DNA of 64,000 bases. It comes from JACCSI01 sp963815285 (GTDB lineage Bacteria > Acidobacteriota > Vicinamibacteria > Vicinamibacterales > UBA2999). A program made the position numbers and the translations under genes. This document shows positions 34,347 through 42,356 of this stretch, piece after piece. Within the stretch, counting starts at the first letter, position 1; every line of letters starts with the position of its first letter. A model generated the notes under the pieces. That model saw nothing but the letters and a program-made list of their open reading frames with translations, was not told the DNA's origin and did not search any database. The DNA is taken from assembly GCA_963815285.1 (NCBI GenBank), contig CAWFGB010000008.1, positions 186,001 to 250,000 of the forward strand, given 5' to 3'.

Positions 34347-35510
34347 ATTGTTATCCCCGTCGCTGCCCCATCCGTCGATTTCGACGTCGTCATTGTCGGA
34401 GCCCGTTGCGCCGGCGCAGCCACCGCGCTGCTCCTCGCGAGACGAGGCCTTCGTGTGCTCGCGATCGACCGCGGTCGCTACGGGAGCGATACGGTCTCGA
34501 CCCACGCCCTCATGCGCGCCGGCGTTGTCCAACTCTCTCGCTGGGGCGTTCTAGAGGGAATCAAAGCGGCCGGTACGCCTGTGGTCCGATTGACGTCGTT
34601 TCACTACGGCGACGAGGTCGTCGCGGTGCAGATCAAACCGCAAGGCGACATTGATGGTCTCTACGCACCTCGGCGTACTGTCATTGACCGGTTGCTTGTC
34701 GATGCCGCGCAAGAAGCCGGTGCAGCGATCGCGTTCGAAACGCACCTCGTCGATCTGGTCCGCGCGGACAACGGTCGCGTCTCCGGTGTGCGTTTCAAGG
34801 ATGGTCAGGATCGGGAGCGGCAGGTTTCGGCTGAACTCGTGATCGGAGCCGATGGTGTCCGTTCTACCGTCGCGCGTCTCGTCGGCTCTGAATGCTATCG
34901 AACCGGTCGTCATGCGACCGGCGTTGTCTTCAGCTACTGGTCAGGCCCGGGGTTCGACGGCTACCACTGGTACTACAACCCTGGGGTGAGCGCCGGCGTG
35001 ATTCCGACCAATGACGGGCTGACTTGCATATTTGCCTCGGTTCCACAGAGGCGGTTCCACGAGACGATGAGACACGGTACGGACGCTGGATACCGACAAG
35101 TATTGAGGGAATGCGGGTCCGACCTGGCGGCGGTTGTGGAACAGTCGGAAAGGGTTGAAAAGTACCGCGGGTTTTCGGGAGAGATAGGATTCTTTCGACA
35201 ATCGTTCGGACCCGGCTGGGCACTCGTGGGCGATGCCGGTTACTTCAAGGATCCGCTTACGGCCCACGGAATCACAGATGCGTTGATCGACGCGGAACTG
35301 CTCGCGCAAGCGGCGGCCGCCGGCACGGAGGCCGCGTTCGCCGGCTATCAGAGTGCTCGCGACAAGTTGGCAGTCGGACACTTTGAAGTGACCGATGCCG
35401 TCGCATCCTTCGAATGGGACCTGCCAAAGGTTCAGCGGCTCCATCTTGCGCTGAGCGATGAAATGAAGAAGGAGTCGCTCGAGGTGACTAGCTTCGCTTT
35501 GCCGGCCTAG
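34347..35510 (+). CDS. FAD-dependent oxidoreductase (geranylgeranyl reductase/PHBH-like), start codon abnormal
   Basis: About 387 aa. The FAD-binding beta-alpha-beta is intact: FDVVIVGARCAGAATALLLA, then VLAIDRGRYGSDTVSTHAL, the VIGADGVRSTVARL segment, and WALVGDAGYFKDPLTAHGI. It would hydroxylate or reduce a small or isoprenoid substrate using NAD(P)H. Between the TetR stop (34317) and the GxGxxG region there is no in-frame ATG, GTG, TTG or CTG. The nearest candidates are ATT 34347 and ATC 34353. A GTG at 34455 would remove the dinucleotide site. GGGAGGGGG sits at 34323-34331. I give ATT 34347 only as a placeholder start. Confidence 0.75.
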   Translation: MVIPVAAPSVDFDVVIVGARCAGAATALLLARRGLRVLAIDRGRYGSDTVSTHALMRAGVVQLSRWGVLEGIKAAGTPVVRLTSFHYGDEVVAVQIKPQGDIDGLYAPRRTVIDRLLVDAAQEAGAAIAFETHLVDLVRADNGRVSGVRFKDGQDRERQVSAELVIGADGVRSTVARLVGSECYRTGRHATGVVFSYWSGPGFDGYHWYYNPGVSAGVIPTNDGLTCIFASVPQRRFHETMRHGTDAGYRQVLRECGSDLAAVVEQSERVEKYRGFSGEIGFFRQSFGPGWALVGDAGYFKDPLTAHGITDALIDAELLAQAAAAGTEAAFAGYQSARDKLAVGHFEVTDAVASFEWDLPKVQRLHLALSDEMKKESLEVTSFALPA

Positions 35511-36735
35511 CCAAGTAATCGGCTAAGTGATCGACGAGCTCACGTGCATCGTCTTCAGCACCACTGATGAACGTCGACTTCCGTCGTCGAAGGAACGGCA
35601 ACCCAAGCGCATACAGACCGGGCGCATCAACGACGCCTCCGTCGTGCCGCAAGTGTCCTTTGTCATCAATCACGGGCAAGTCTAACCAGCTGTAGTCAGG
35701 TTGGAATCCCGTCGCCCAAACGATCGAACGGATTCTTCCATTCCGCAGATCGAGTTTCAGAGTTGATGACTCTGGCGCGCGCGTCGGTTCAAACCGTTCC
35801 GCAGGACCGACCTCGGCCTCGCGGGCGTGGCTCCGGGCCCACTCATCGAACGTGCCGAGCAACCGGTTCATCTTCAAGTCTGCCAGCGCAAACTGATTTC
35901 GCAGTCCACCGGAGAACAATGCCTGTCCGTCTCGCACTGCGGAGAGACGGCCGACAATCTCGACACCGGCGGAGCTGAGCGCGTTGAGATCCAACGTCGC
36001 TCGCTCAGGCGTCCCAATGAGTTGCGGTGAGGGGAGGCGGCGGACACGCATCAGGTCGTCGATTTCGTTGTAGCGCTGGTTCCACACGCCCGATGCATCC
36101 ATCCACCAGAGCACGTCGCGACCGCGATACGTCCTTGGCAGCCTGACGTGCTCGCCGACCGAAAGGGTGACCGGCCGACCGGAACGGATGATTTCGTCGG
36201 CGAGTTGGACGCCGGTGGCCGATGCGCCGACGACCAGCACTCCGCCTTCCGGCAAGTCATTCGGGTTGCGGTAGCTGAATGGCGTGAAGCACCGGATCGA
36301 TGGCGGCACGGCTTTGCCGAGCGCCGGTACGCTCGGAACGTTACACGCGCCGCTCGCGATCATGATGGTGCGGCAGCGCAGTTCACCGTTGGTCGTCGCG
36401 ACGTCGTATCCGGCCTCGGTTCGCTGCACACTTGTGACGGTGGTGTGCGTGCGCACCGGCGCACTCGACAACACGGCAAAGCGTGAGATGAAGTCGATCA
36501 CCTCACGCATCGTCATATAGCCGTCCGGGTCCGAGCCGTCGTAGTGATACCCAGGCAGCCGACTCTGCCAATTGGGCGTCAGCAGCCGGAGTGAGTCCCA
36601 ACGCTCACGACGCCAGGAATTGGCGACCTCGCCGCGCTCGAGCACCACGTGATCGATGGAGCGCTCGTTGAGACATCGGCTCGCCGCCAGACCCATATGC
36701 CCGGCGCCGATGACGACCGTGGTGACCTGTTCGAT
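35488..36735 (-). CDS. Flavin-containing monooxygenase-like protein, start codon abnormal
   Basis: About 415 aa. FAD site TTVVIGAGHMGLAASRCL, then NSWRRERWDSLRLLTPN typical of CzcO/FMO-like monooxygenases, NADP site GGVLVVGASATGVQLADEI, and C-terminal IVWATGFQPDYSWL. It is expected to oxygenate a soft nucleophile or ketone. The first ATG (36696) falls inside the GxGxxG motif, so the true start must be upstream, yet only ATC (36735) lies between there and the in-frame TAG that ends the OsmC gene. GGGCGGG precedes that ATC. Its 3' end overlaps the convergent FAD gene by 23 bases. Confidence 0.78.
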   Translation of the reverse strand: MEQVTTVVIGAGHMGLAASRCLNERSIDHVVLERGEVANSWRRERWDSLRLLTPNWQSRLPGYHYDGSDPDGYMTMREVIDFISRFAVLSSAPVRTHTTVTSVQRTEAGYDVATTNGELRCRTIMIASGACNVPSVPALGKAVPPSIRCFTPFSYRNPNDLPEGGVLVVGASATGVQLADEIIRSGRPVTLSVGEHVRLPRTYRGRDVLWWMDASGVWNQRYNEIDDLMRVRRLPSPQLIGTPERATLDLNALSSAGVEIVGRLSAVRDGQALFSGGLRNQFALADLKMNRLLGTFDEWARSHAREAEVGPAERFEPTRAPESSTLKLDLRNGRIRSIVWATGFQPDYSWLDLPVIDDKGHLRHDGGVVDAPGLYALGLPFLRRRKSTFISGAEDDARELVDHLADYLARPAKRS

Positions 36736-36750
36736 GGTCCCGCCCGCTAA

Positions 36751-37305
36751 CTAAGCGACCTCAACCGTGACGTTCACGGGATTGGTGATGACGTCGAACA
36801 CCGCCGAGCGCTTCTGCGATTGCGCGACGAGCGCTTCAATGTCCTCTTTCGACGCATCCGCATCAATCTTGAAGGTCACTTTGATGTCGTCGTAGCCGTT
36901 GCGCACGTCGCTGTCGACGCCGAGGATGCCGCGGATGTCCATCGTGCCTTCGAGATTTGATTCCACGGAGCGGAGCTGAATGCCGCGATTCTGCGCGACC
37001 GCTGCCACACCGGCGGTCAGGCAGCTCGCGAGGCCGACGAGAACGTATTCGATTGGGGTGATGGCGTGATCCTCCGAAGCGAAGACCTCCGGATGATCCG
37101 CACCGAGCGTTGTCTCCGTCTTGTGGGTCTGTTCCTGCCCGAGCCCGAAGAAGCCCTGGACCTTTGACTCGCTGTGCGTGCCGTTCTGCCACTTGCAGGA
37201 GGCTCGCCACGTGAATTTGGCTGCCTCTGGTGCGCCCTTCAGAGCTTCTCGCGCATCAAGCAGGGCCTGTACGTTCACGCCGTTGTTGACGCCGGTCGTC
37301 GTCAT
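36751..37305 (-). CDS. OsmC-family protein
   Basis: 184 aa. Typical features: ITPIEYVLVGLASCLTAGV with one family cysteine, and the C-terminal QSQKRSAVFDVITNPVNV. The second redox cysteine of OsmC/Ohr peroxidases is absent: the family's C-P-V position reads SAVFD. So thiol peroxidase activity by the usual Cys pair is doubtful. It is upstream of the flavoprotein monooxygenase in the same frame and orientation, with 15 bases between TAG and the probable ATC start. Confidence 0.9.
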   Translation of the reverse strand: MTTTGVNNGVNVQALLDAREALKGAPEAAKFTWRASCKWQNGTHSESKVQGFFGLGQEQTHKTETTLGADHPEVFASEDHAITPIEYVLVGLASCLTAGVAAVAQNRGIQLRSVESNLEGTMDIRGILGVDSDVRNGYDDIKVTFKIDADASKEDIEALVAQSQKRSAVFDVITNPVNVTVEVA

Positions 37306-37555
37306 GATGAACCCCCATGTCGGTGTAATGGATCGCCTTAGCGGAAACGCCGATGATACATCGCGGCGGATGGCTAGGAGCGCCCATTATGATCCGAAAC
37401 ACTTTGGCCGTTCCTGTCGGCATCCCGATGGGCGTTTACGCATCTGTGCTTGCGCCGTCATTGATGGCGAAATCTCGAGGCGCGTGCAGGCGGGCGCCGC
37501 CAGCACCCCTATGCCCGCTACGTACGCCGGAAGACGAAGTCGAGCCGCGCGAATT
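37306..37555. other. Intergenic stretch without a supported gene
   Basis: About 250 bases between OsmC and the first dispersed repeat. A short frame from ATG 37389 (MIRNTLAVPVGIPMG) resembles the opening of small membrane proteins but degenerates at once; I regard it as a possible relic only. No promoter or terminator stands out. Confidence 0.4.
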
Positions 37556-37640
37556 GAGGCAGGGATTGGTCCACCTTCGCCAAGGCTACGGCGGACAAGA
37601 ACCCCGATAACATGGTCCAGAGACGACTGGCGCTGCCGGG
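37556..37640 (+). repeat. Dispersed hairpin repeat, copy A
   Basis: Begins GAGGCAGGGATT and contains the stem GTCCACC...GGCGGAC around CTTCGCCAAGGCTAC, then ACAAGAACCCC and a conserved tail ending GACTGGCGCTGCCGGG. It shares ~85 bases at high identity with copy C (52137) and ~50 bases with copy B (47911), and runs directly into a heptamer array. Confidence 0.8.
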
Positions 37641-37710
37641 CCCGAGGGCCCGAGGACCTGGGGTCCGAGGCCCGAGGCCTGAGGCCTGAGGCCTGTGGGC
37701 CTGGAGGCCC
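37641..37710. repeat. Heptamer array (CTGAGGC orientation)
   Basis: Tandem degenerate 7-mers (CCGAGGC, CTGAGGC, CTGTGGGC) following copy A of the dispersed repeat, 43 bases before the CocE-type hydrolase start. Same family as the arrays at 5747, 25372 and 52223. Confidence 0.75.
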
Positions 37711-37752
37711 CGCGCGAATAGCCGAAAGCCGATAGCTTCCGGGGGTTACACC

Positions 37753-39627
37753 ATGCGCTCTGTGATTGCTCTTGCCGCGCTCGTCTCGATTGCGGTCGGC
37801 GCGCCGCACGCCCGCCAGACACCAGCTACGGCGCCGCTCACACGCACCGAGCACATGATCGCGATGCGCGACGGCGTTCGTCTCTATACCCAGGTGTATG
37901 TGCCGAACGACGTCACCGAGCCGCTGCCGATCATTTTCACGCGCACGCCGTACGGCATTGGCCAGAACACGCCTGCCAGTGTCGCGGCTGCCCTCGCCGA
38001 CTTGCTCGCCGATGGCTACATCGTCGTGTTGCAGGACATCCGCGGGCGCTTCAAGTCCGAGGGCACCTTCGTGATGCTGCGGCAGCCGCGGGATCGCAAG
38101 GATACGAAGGCGATCGACGAGAGCACCGACACCTACGACACGATCGAGTGGCTGCTTGCCAATGTGCGCGCGCACAACGGCCGCGTCGGCATGGTCGGGA
38201 CGAGCTACCCGGCCTGGCTCGCAGTGATGGGTGCGCTCGATCCGCATCCGGCGTTGGCGGCCATCGTGCCGCAAGCTTCACCTGCGGACATGTGGCTGGG
38301 CGATGACTTCCATCACAATGGCGCGTTTCGTCTGAGCTACGCACTCGAGTACGCCTACATGATGGAGTCGTCCAAGGAAATCACCAGCCCGGCGGCGCTC
38401 ATCGATCGCCACGACACCTACGACTGGTATCTCGAGCTCGGTTCGCTCGCCAACGCGAATCGGCGCTATTTCCGCGAATCCCTTCCCAGCTGGAACGATT
38501 TCGTCCGTCATCCCGACTACGATGCGTTCTGGAAGCGACAGGCGTTTGCGCCGTGGTTGAACCGCGTCACTGTGCCTACGCTCAATGTGGCCGGCTGGTG
38601 GGATCAAGAAGACTTCTATGGTCCAATCAAGATCTACGAGCTGTTGGAACGCCACGACACCAAGGACGAAAATTTCCTCGTCGTCGGACCCTGGAATCAC
38701 GGCGGGTGGTCGCGCGGCATGGGGCGGACGCTGGGCCGCATCGACTTCGGCAGCGACACCGCCTCCCATTACCGCCGCAACATCCTGGCGCCTTTCTTCG
38801 CGCACTATCTCAAGGGGAAGGGCCGCGCGCCCGCCAGCGAAGCGCTCACCTTTCGCACCGGGGCAAACGAGTGGGTCGCGCACGATCGGTGGCCCCCCAC
38901 CGCCAGTGTCTCGACGCGACGCCTGTACTTCAGCGAAGGCGGCACGCTCTCTTTTTCCCCGCCGCCGGCTTCAGCAAAGACGACGTTCGACAGCTACGTG
39001 TCGGATCCGGCGAAGCCAGTGCCCTACCGGCCGCGGCCGATCCGGCTGCGCGAGGGCTGGGGCACATGGCTGGTTGAGGATCAGCGGTTTGTCCATGGCC
39101 GCCCGGACGTCCTCGACTACGCCACCGAGCCGTTAACAGAAGACGTTGTTGTCTCCGGGCAGATCTCCGCACATCTGTTTGCCGCGACCAGCGGCACCGA
39201 CAGCGACTGGATCGTCAAGCTGATTGACGTTTACCCGGACAAATACGCGGCAGACGAGACCATGGGCGGCTATCAACTGATGATTGCCGGAGACGTGGTG
39301 CGCGGCCGGTATCACAAGAGCGTCGAGCGCCCGGAGCCGCTTGTGGCAGACGCGGTCGTGAAGTACGAGGTCCCCTTCCCCGCCAACGACCACGTGTTCC
39401 GCAAGGGCCACCGCATCATGGTGCACGTGCAGAGCACGTGGTTCCCCGTCATCGATCGCAATCCGCAGCGATTCGTGCCGAACATCTTCGCGGCGTCCGA
39501 TGACGACTTCCGTCGCGCGACACAGCGCATCTATCGCAGCGGGCAGCGAGCCTCGCACATCGCTCTGCCCACGGTGAGCGGGAAATTGGGTGCGACAGGT
39601 GCGCGCGAACTTCGTCGTGAGAAATGA
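37753..39627 (+). CDS. Secreted CocE/NonD-family hydrolase (S15 type)
   Basis: 624 aa with a signal peptide (VIALAALVSIAVGAPHA). The alpha/beta-hydrolase part begins EHMIAMRDGVRLYTQVYVP. Nucleophile Ser151 lies in MVGTSYPAWLAVM (a Pro replaces the second Gly of the usual GxSxG neighbourhood). The acid lies in LNVAGWWDQEDFY and the histidine in VVGPWNHGGWSRG. The C-terminal ~230 residues form the jelly-roll of X-Pro dipeptidyl peptidase/CocE proteins. It likely hydrolyses esters, amides or Xaa-Pro peptides in the periplasm; exact substrate unknown. No operon partner. Confidence 0.92.
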   Translation: MRSVIALAALVSIAVGAPHARQTPATAPLTRTEHMIAMRDGVRLYTQVYVPNDVTEPLPIIFTRTPYGIGQNTPASVAAALADLLADGYIVVLQDIRGRFKSEGTFVMLRQPRDRKDTKAIDESTDTYDTIEWLLANVRAHNGRVGMVGTSYPAWLAVMGALDPHPALAAIVPQASPADMWLGDDFHHNGAFRLSYALEYAYMMESSKEITSPAALIDRHDTYDWYLELGSLANANRRYFRESLPSWNDFVRHPDYDAFWKRQAFAPWLNRVTVPTLNVAGWWDQEDFYGPIKIYELLERHDTKDENFLVVGPWNHGGWSRGMGRTLGRIDFGSDTASHYRRNILAPFFAHYLKGKGRAPASEALTFRTGANEWVAHDRWPPTASVSTRRLYFSEGGTLSFSPPPASAKTTFDSYVSDPAKPVPYRPRPIRLREGWGTWLVEDQRFVHGRPDVLDYATEPLTEDVVVSGQISAHLFAATSGTDSDWIVKLIDVYPDKYAADETMGGYQLMIAGDVVRGRYHKSVERPEPLVADAVVKYEVPFPANDHVFRKGHRIMVHVQSTWFPVIDRNPQRFVPNIFAASDDDFRRATQRIYRSGQRASHIALPTVSGKLGATGARELRREK

Positions 39628-39674
39628 ACTTCAGTTGCGAAACGCTCGCCGTGGCCAGGAACTGATCGCCGATG

Positions 39675-39815
39675 ATGGTGGAATGCCGCCGTCGGTGGGA
39701 AGTGTTGCTCCTCGTCGCGATCGTGTACACGCCGTTTCTGCAGAAGTGGTTGGGACGTTCAACCTTCGCCTGATTGGCTTGATCCACTGCTGTGCTGGAA
39801 GTGGGGAGCGGATGG
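39675..39815 (+). pseudogene. Relic of a P-type cation ATPase C-terminus
   Basis: A 33-codon frame from ATG 39675 reads WEVLLLVAIVYTPFLQKWLG before stopping. The neighbouring frame continues VVGTFNLRLIGLI. Joined by a one-base shift these resemble the last helix pair of cation-transporting P-type ATPases (VYxPFLQxxxGTxxL). No other part of such a gene is present. The rest of the 337-base gap (39628-39964) holds only the promoter of the sensor kinase. Confidence 0.35.
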
Positions 39816-39923
39816 CATAGCGCGGCTGGTTCGGCGAAGTCCGTCAGAGGGCGGTTCCGGAACTCCAGCTGATGGGGCGAGCGGGGCACGCAACTCAGGC
39901 GCGTGTTTGCTGACCGCGTACTG

Positions 39924-39952
39924 TTGACAGATGCCCAGGATGGTCGTAACGT
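39924..39952 (+). promoter_or_regulatory. Sigma70-type promoter of the sensor kinase
   Basis: TTGACA at 39924-39929, a 17-base spacer, and TAACGT at 39947-39952. The predicted start near 39959 is only a few bases before the annotated ATG at 39965, so the message may be nearly leaderless or the true start codon slightly downstream. Confidence 0.45.
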
Positions 39953-39964
39953 GCGCGCGATCGT

Positions 39965-41638
39965 ATGCCCTCTGGTGGTTCTTCGGGGCGTTCTTATCTT
40001 GCCGGCCTGGTGATCGTCGCTACGGTCTGCGCCGCCGTGCTGGTGTTGTACCTGCAGCACCGCGCGATTGTGGCACTCGACGCCCAGACGCAGATCACCC
40101 TGCGGCAAATCAGCGAGCAAGCTGCGGCCGACATCGCCGATGAACTGCGCCGCGTTCTCGGCGGTCCGGTGTTCGACACTCTGACAGCCGTCAATCACCC
40201 CGAGCTGAGCGCGGGACGCCTCGATCTTGTCGGCGAGGAGTTTCGTGGCGGGTTGACGGCCTATCCGCACGTCGACAGGTTCTTCGCGTGGCATGCGCGC
40301 GATGGACTGACGCCGGACGCCGTGATCTTCTATGGCCGTCACGGCCACTTCGGTCCGGATCCCGAGCTCGGACGTGCGGTCTTCCGGTTGGCGAAGGAGT
40401 ACGCACCGGCCCAGCAGATCTATATCGCCGCCAACGGTATCCGCCCTGACCAGTCCGTCTTTCTCAGGTTGTTCTGGACCGACGCGACGCGCCGGAAATT
40501 CTTCGCGATTCTCGGGTTTGTCATCGACGCGGCCAGCTTGCGCCAGCGGCTGTTCGGGCCCGAGCTCGGCCCGTCCCTCGAACACGTGCTCATTCGCCGC
40601 GGCGGCAATATCCCACTCAGATTGAGCGTGACCGACGAACGCGGGGTCGTCCTTTACGGGGATGGCGGGACCGCGCCAGTGACGTCGCGCATCCCCTTTC
40701 CGGTGCTGTTTTACCCGGCAGACGAAATCAACAGCCGCCTTGCGGTCGGCGTCGAGCCCCGTTTCTGGACGATTGAGGTATCGGCCGAGGCACCACAGGC
40801 CGCGACGTTTGCCTGGCAAGGCTATGGCCTGACCACCGTGTCGCTGATTCTGATGGCTGCGGCCGTGGTCGTGACGTTACGAGCGCACCGCCGCACGGTG
40901 GAGCTTGCCGAGATGCAGGCGGACTTCGTGGGGCACGTCTCGCATCAGCTCAAGACGCCGCTCTCGCTGCTCAGGGCCGCGGTCGAAACGGTGCAGCTGG
41001 ATCGGGTGCGGTCGCGCGAACGCCTCGCGGAGTACCTGGCGACGATCGACACCGAAGCGGCGCGCTTGTCAGCGCTTGTGCAACGCGTGCTCGAGTTCTC
41101 GCGCATGCAGCAGCAACCGAGCTACGAGTTCGAGCGCATCGACCTTGGAAAGCTTGCCCGCGAAACCGTAGACGCGTTTGCCACTGGCCTGTCCGAGCGC
41201 AGGTTCCGCTGCGAGGCATCGCCTGATGGTCCCGGCCCGTACGTGCACGCCGATCCCGCGGCGCTCGAACAGGCCCTTGCCAATCTTCTCGACAATGCCG
41301 TGAAGTATTCCGCGCCGCACACGCCGATCCTCGTGCGCGTCGCCAGCACTTGGAACCGGGCGGTGGTCGACGTGAGCGACCAGGGCATTGGCATCGCCGG
41401 CGCAGACCACGCGCGCATCTTCGACCGTTTCTTCCGCGCCGCCAACGCGGCGCATCGCCCGGGGTTTGGACTTGGCCTCACGATCGTCCGTGAGCTCGTG
41501 CACGCGCATGGGGGCAAGGTCGGCGTCCGCAGTGTGCCAGGCCAAGGCAGCACCTTCCGATTTACGCTGCCTCTCGACAGCGTTCAACAACCCGCGGCGG
41601 AGAGACCCCACGTCCAGGCAACCGAGGTGAGGCCATGA
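39965..41638 (+). CDS. Sensor histidine kinase
   Basis: 557 aa. Helix 1 at ~12-30 (LAGLVIVATVCAAVLVLYL), a periplasmic sensor of ~250 residues without a named fold, helix 2 at ~288-305 (TTVSLILMAAAVVVTL). HisKA follows with His327 in GHVSHQLKTPLSLL, then HATPase with NLLDNAVKYS, DQGIGIAG and GFGLGLTIV. All catalytic boxes are present. Its stop overlaps the ATG of an OmpR-type response regulator by four bases, making a standard two-component pair. The stimulus is unknown; the adjacent TonB-receptor operon is a possible target. Confidence 0.94.
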   Translation: MPSGGSSGRSYLAGLVIVATVCAAVLVLYLQHRAIVALDAQTQITLRQISEQAAADIADELRRVLGGPVFDTLTAVNHPELSAGRLDLVGEEFRGGLTAYPHVDRFFAWHARDGLTPDAVIFYGRHGHFGPDPELGRAVFRLAKEYAPAQQIYIAANGIRPDQSVFLRLFWTDATRRKFFAILGFVIDAASLRQRLFGPELGPSLEHVLIRRGGNIPLRLSVTDERGVVLYGDGGTAPVTSRIPFPVLFYPADEINSRLAVGVEPRFWTIEVSAEAPQAATFAWQGYGLTTVSLILMAAAVVVTLRAHRRTVELAEMQADFVGHVSHQLKTPLSLLRAAVETVQLDRVRSRERLAEYLATIDTEAARLSALVQRVLEFSRMQQQPSYEFERIDLGKLARETVDAFATGLSERRFRCEASPDGPGPYVHADPAALEQALANLLDNAVKYSAPHTPILVRVASTWNRAVVDVSDQGIGIAGADHARIFDRFFRAANAAHRPGFGLGLTIVRELVHAHGGKVGVRSVPGQGSTFRFTLPLDSVQQPAAERPHVQATEVRP

Positions 41639-42345
41639 CGTCGCACGCCTTCGGCACGGAAGAACCGCGTCACATCCTGGTGGTTGAAGACGAGCCGCAA
41701 ATGCGGGCGATGCTGATCGACAACCTCGAGTTCGAGGGGTACGGCGTGACCGCCGTGGACACCGGCGAGGCGGCTCTCGCCGAGCTCGAGCGCACCCTGT
41801 ATTCGCTCCTGATCGTGGACGTGATGCTGCCGGGTATCAGTGGATTCGACGTCTGCCGGCGGCTGCGCGATCAGGGCACTTACGTGCCCATCATTCTGTT
41901 GACGGCGCGAACGCACGAGCGTGACCGGGTACGAGGCCTGGATCTGGGCGCCGACGACTACGTCAGCAAGCCGTTCAGCGTGCGCGAGCTGCTGGCGCGC
42001 GTACGCGCCCAGGTCAGGCGCGACGACTGGCACTCGTCGACCGGCGAAGAATTCTCGTTCGGCGAGGTCACGGTGCGGCCGCGGCAGCGTCTCGTCCTCC
42101 GCAACGGCTGCCGTCTGCGGCTCTCCGGCCGCGAGTTCGAGCTGCTGCGCTATCTGATCGCGCACCGCACTGAAGTCGTCAGCCGCGAGCAGCTCCTACG
42201 CGACGTGTGGGGCTACCACGAGCACTCCATCACCCGCACCGTGGACAACTACGTCGCGAAGTTGCGCACGCATCTCGAGCGCAACCCTCACGATCCGCAA
42301 TACATCGTCACCGTACACGGAAGCGGCTACCAGTTCCTGTCCTGA
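41635..42345 (+). CDS. OmpR/PhoB-family response regulator
   Basis: 236 aa. Receiver with Asp62 in LLIVDVMLPGISGFD, Thr in ILLTARTH and Lys in DDYVSKPFS. C-terminal winged helix (LRLSGREFELLRYL, HSITRTVDNYVAKL, YIVTVHGSGYQFL). Cognate partner of the preceding kinase (ATGA overlap). OmpR-type regulators bind direct repeats with 10-11 bp period, and such an array lies upstream of the convergent TonB-receptor operon (47793-47829), which makes that operon a candidate target; this is inference. Confidence 0.95.
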   Translation: MTSHAFGTEEPRHILVVEDEPQMRAMLIDNLEFEGYGVTAVDTGEAALAELERTLYSLLIVDVMLPGISGFDVCRRLRDQGTYVPIILLTARTHERDRVRGLDLGADDYVSKPFSVRELLARVRAQVRRDDWHSSTGEEFSFGEVTVRPRQRLVLRNGCRLRLSGREFELLRYLIAHRTEVVSREQLLRDVWGYHEHSITRTVDNYVAKLRTHLERNPHDPQYIVTVHGSGYQFLS

Positions 42346-42356
42346 TGCGGCCAGCC

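Noticed and set aside
37389..37610. Short frame starting MIRNTLAVPVG
   Set aside because: Resembles the first few residues of small membrane proteins but has no hydrophobic continuation and runs into the dispersed repeat.
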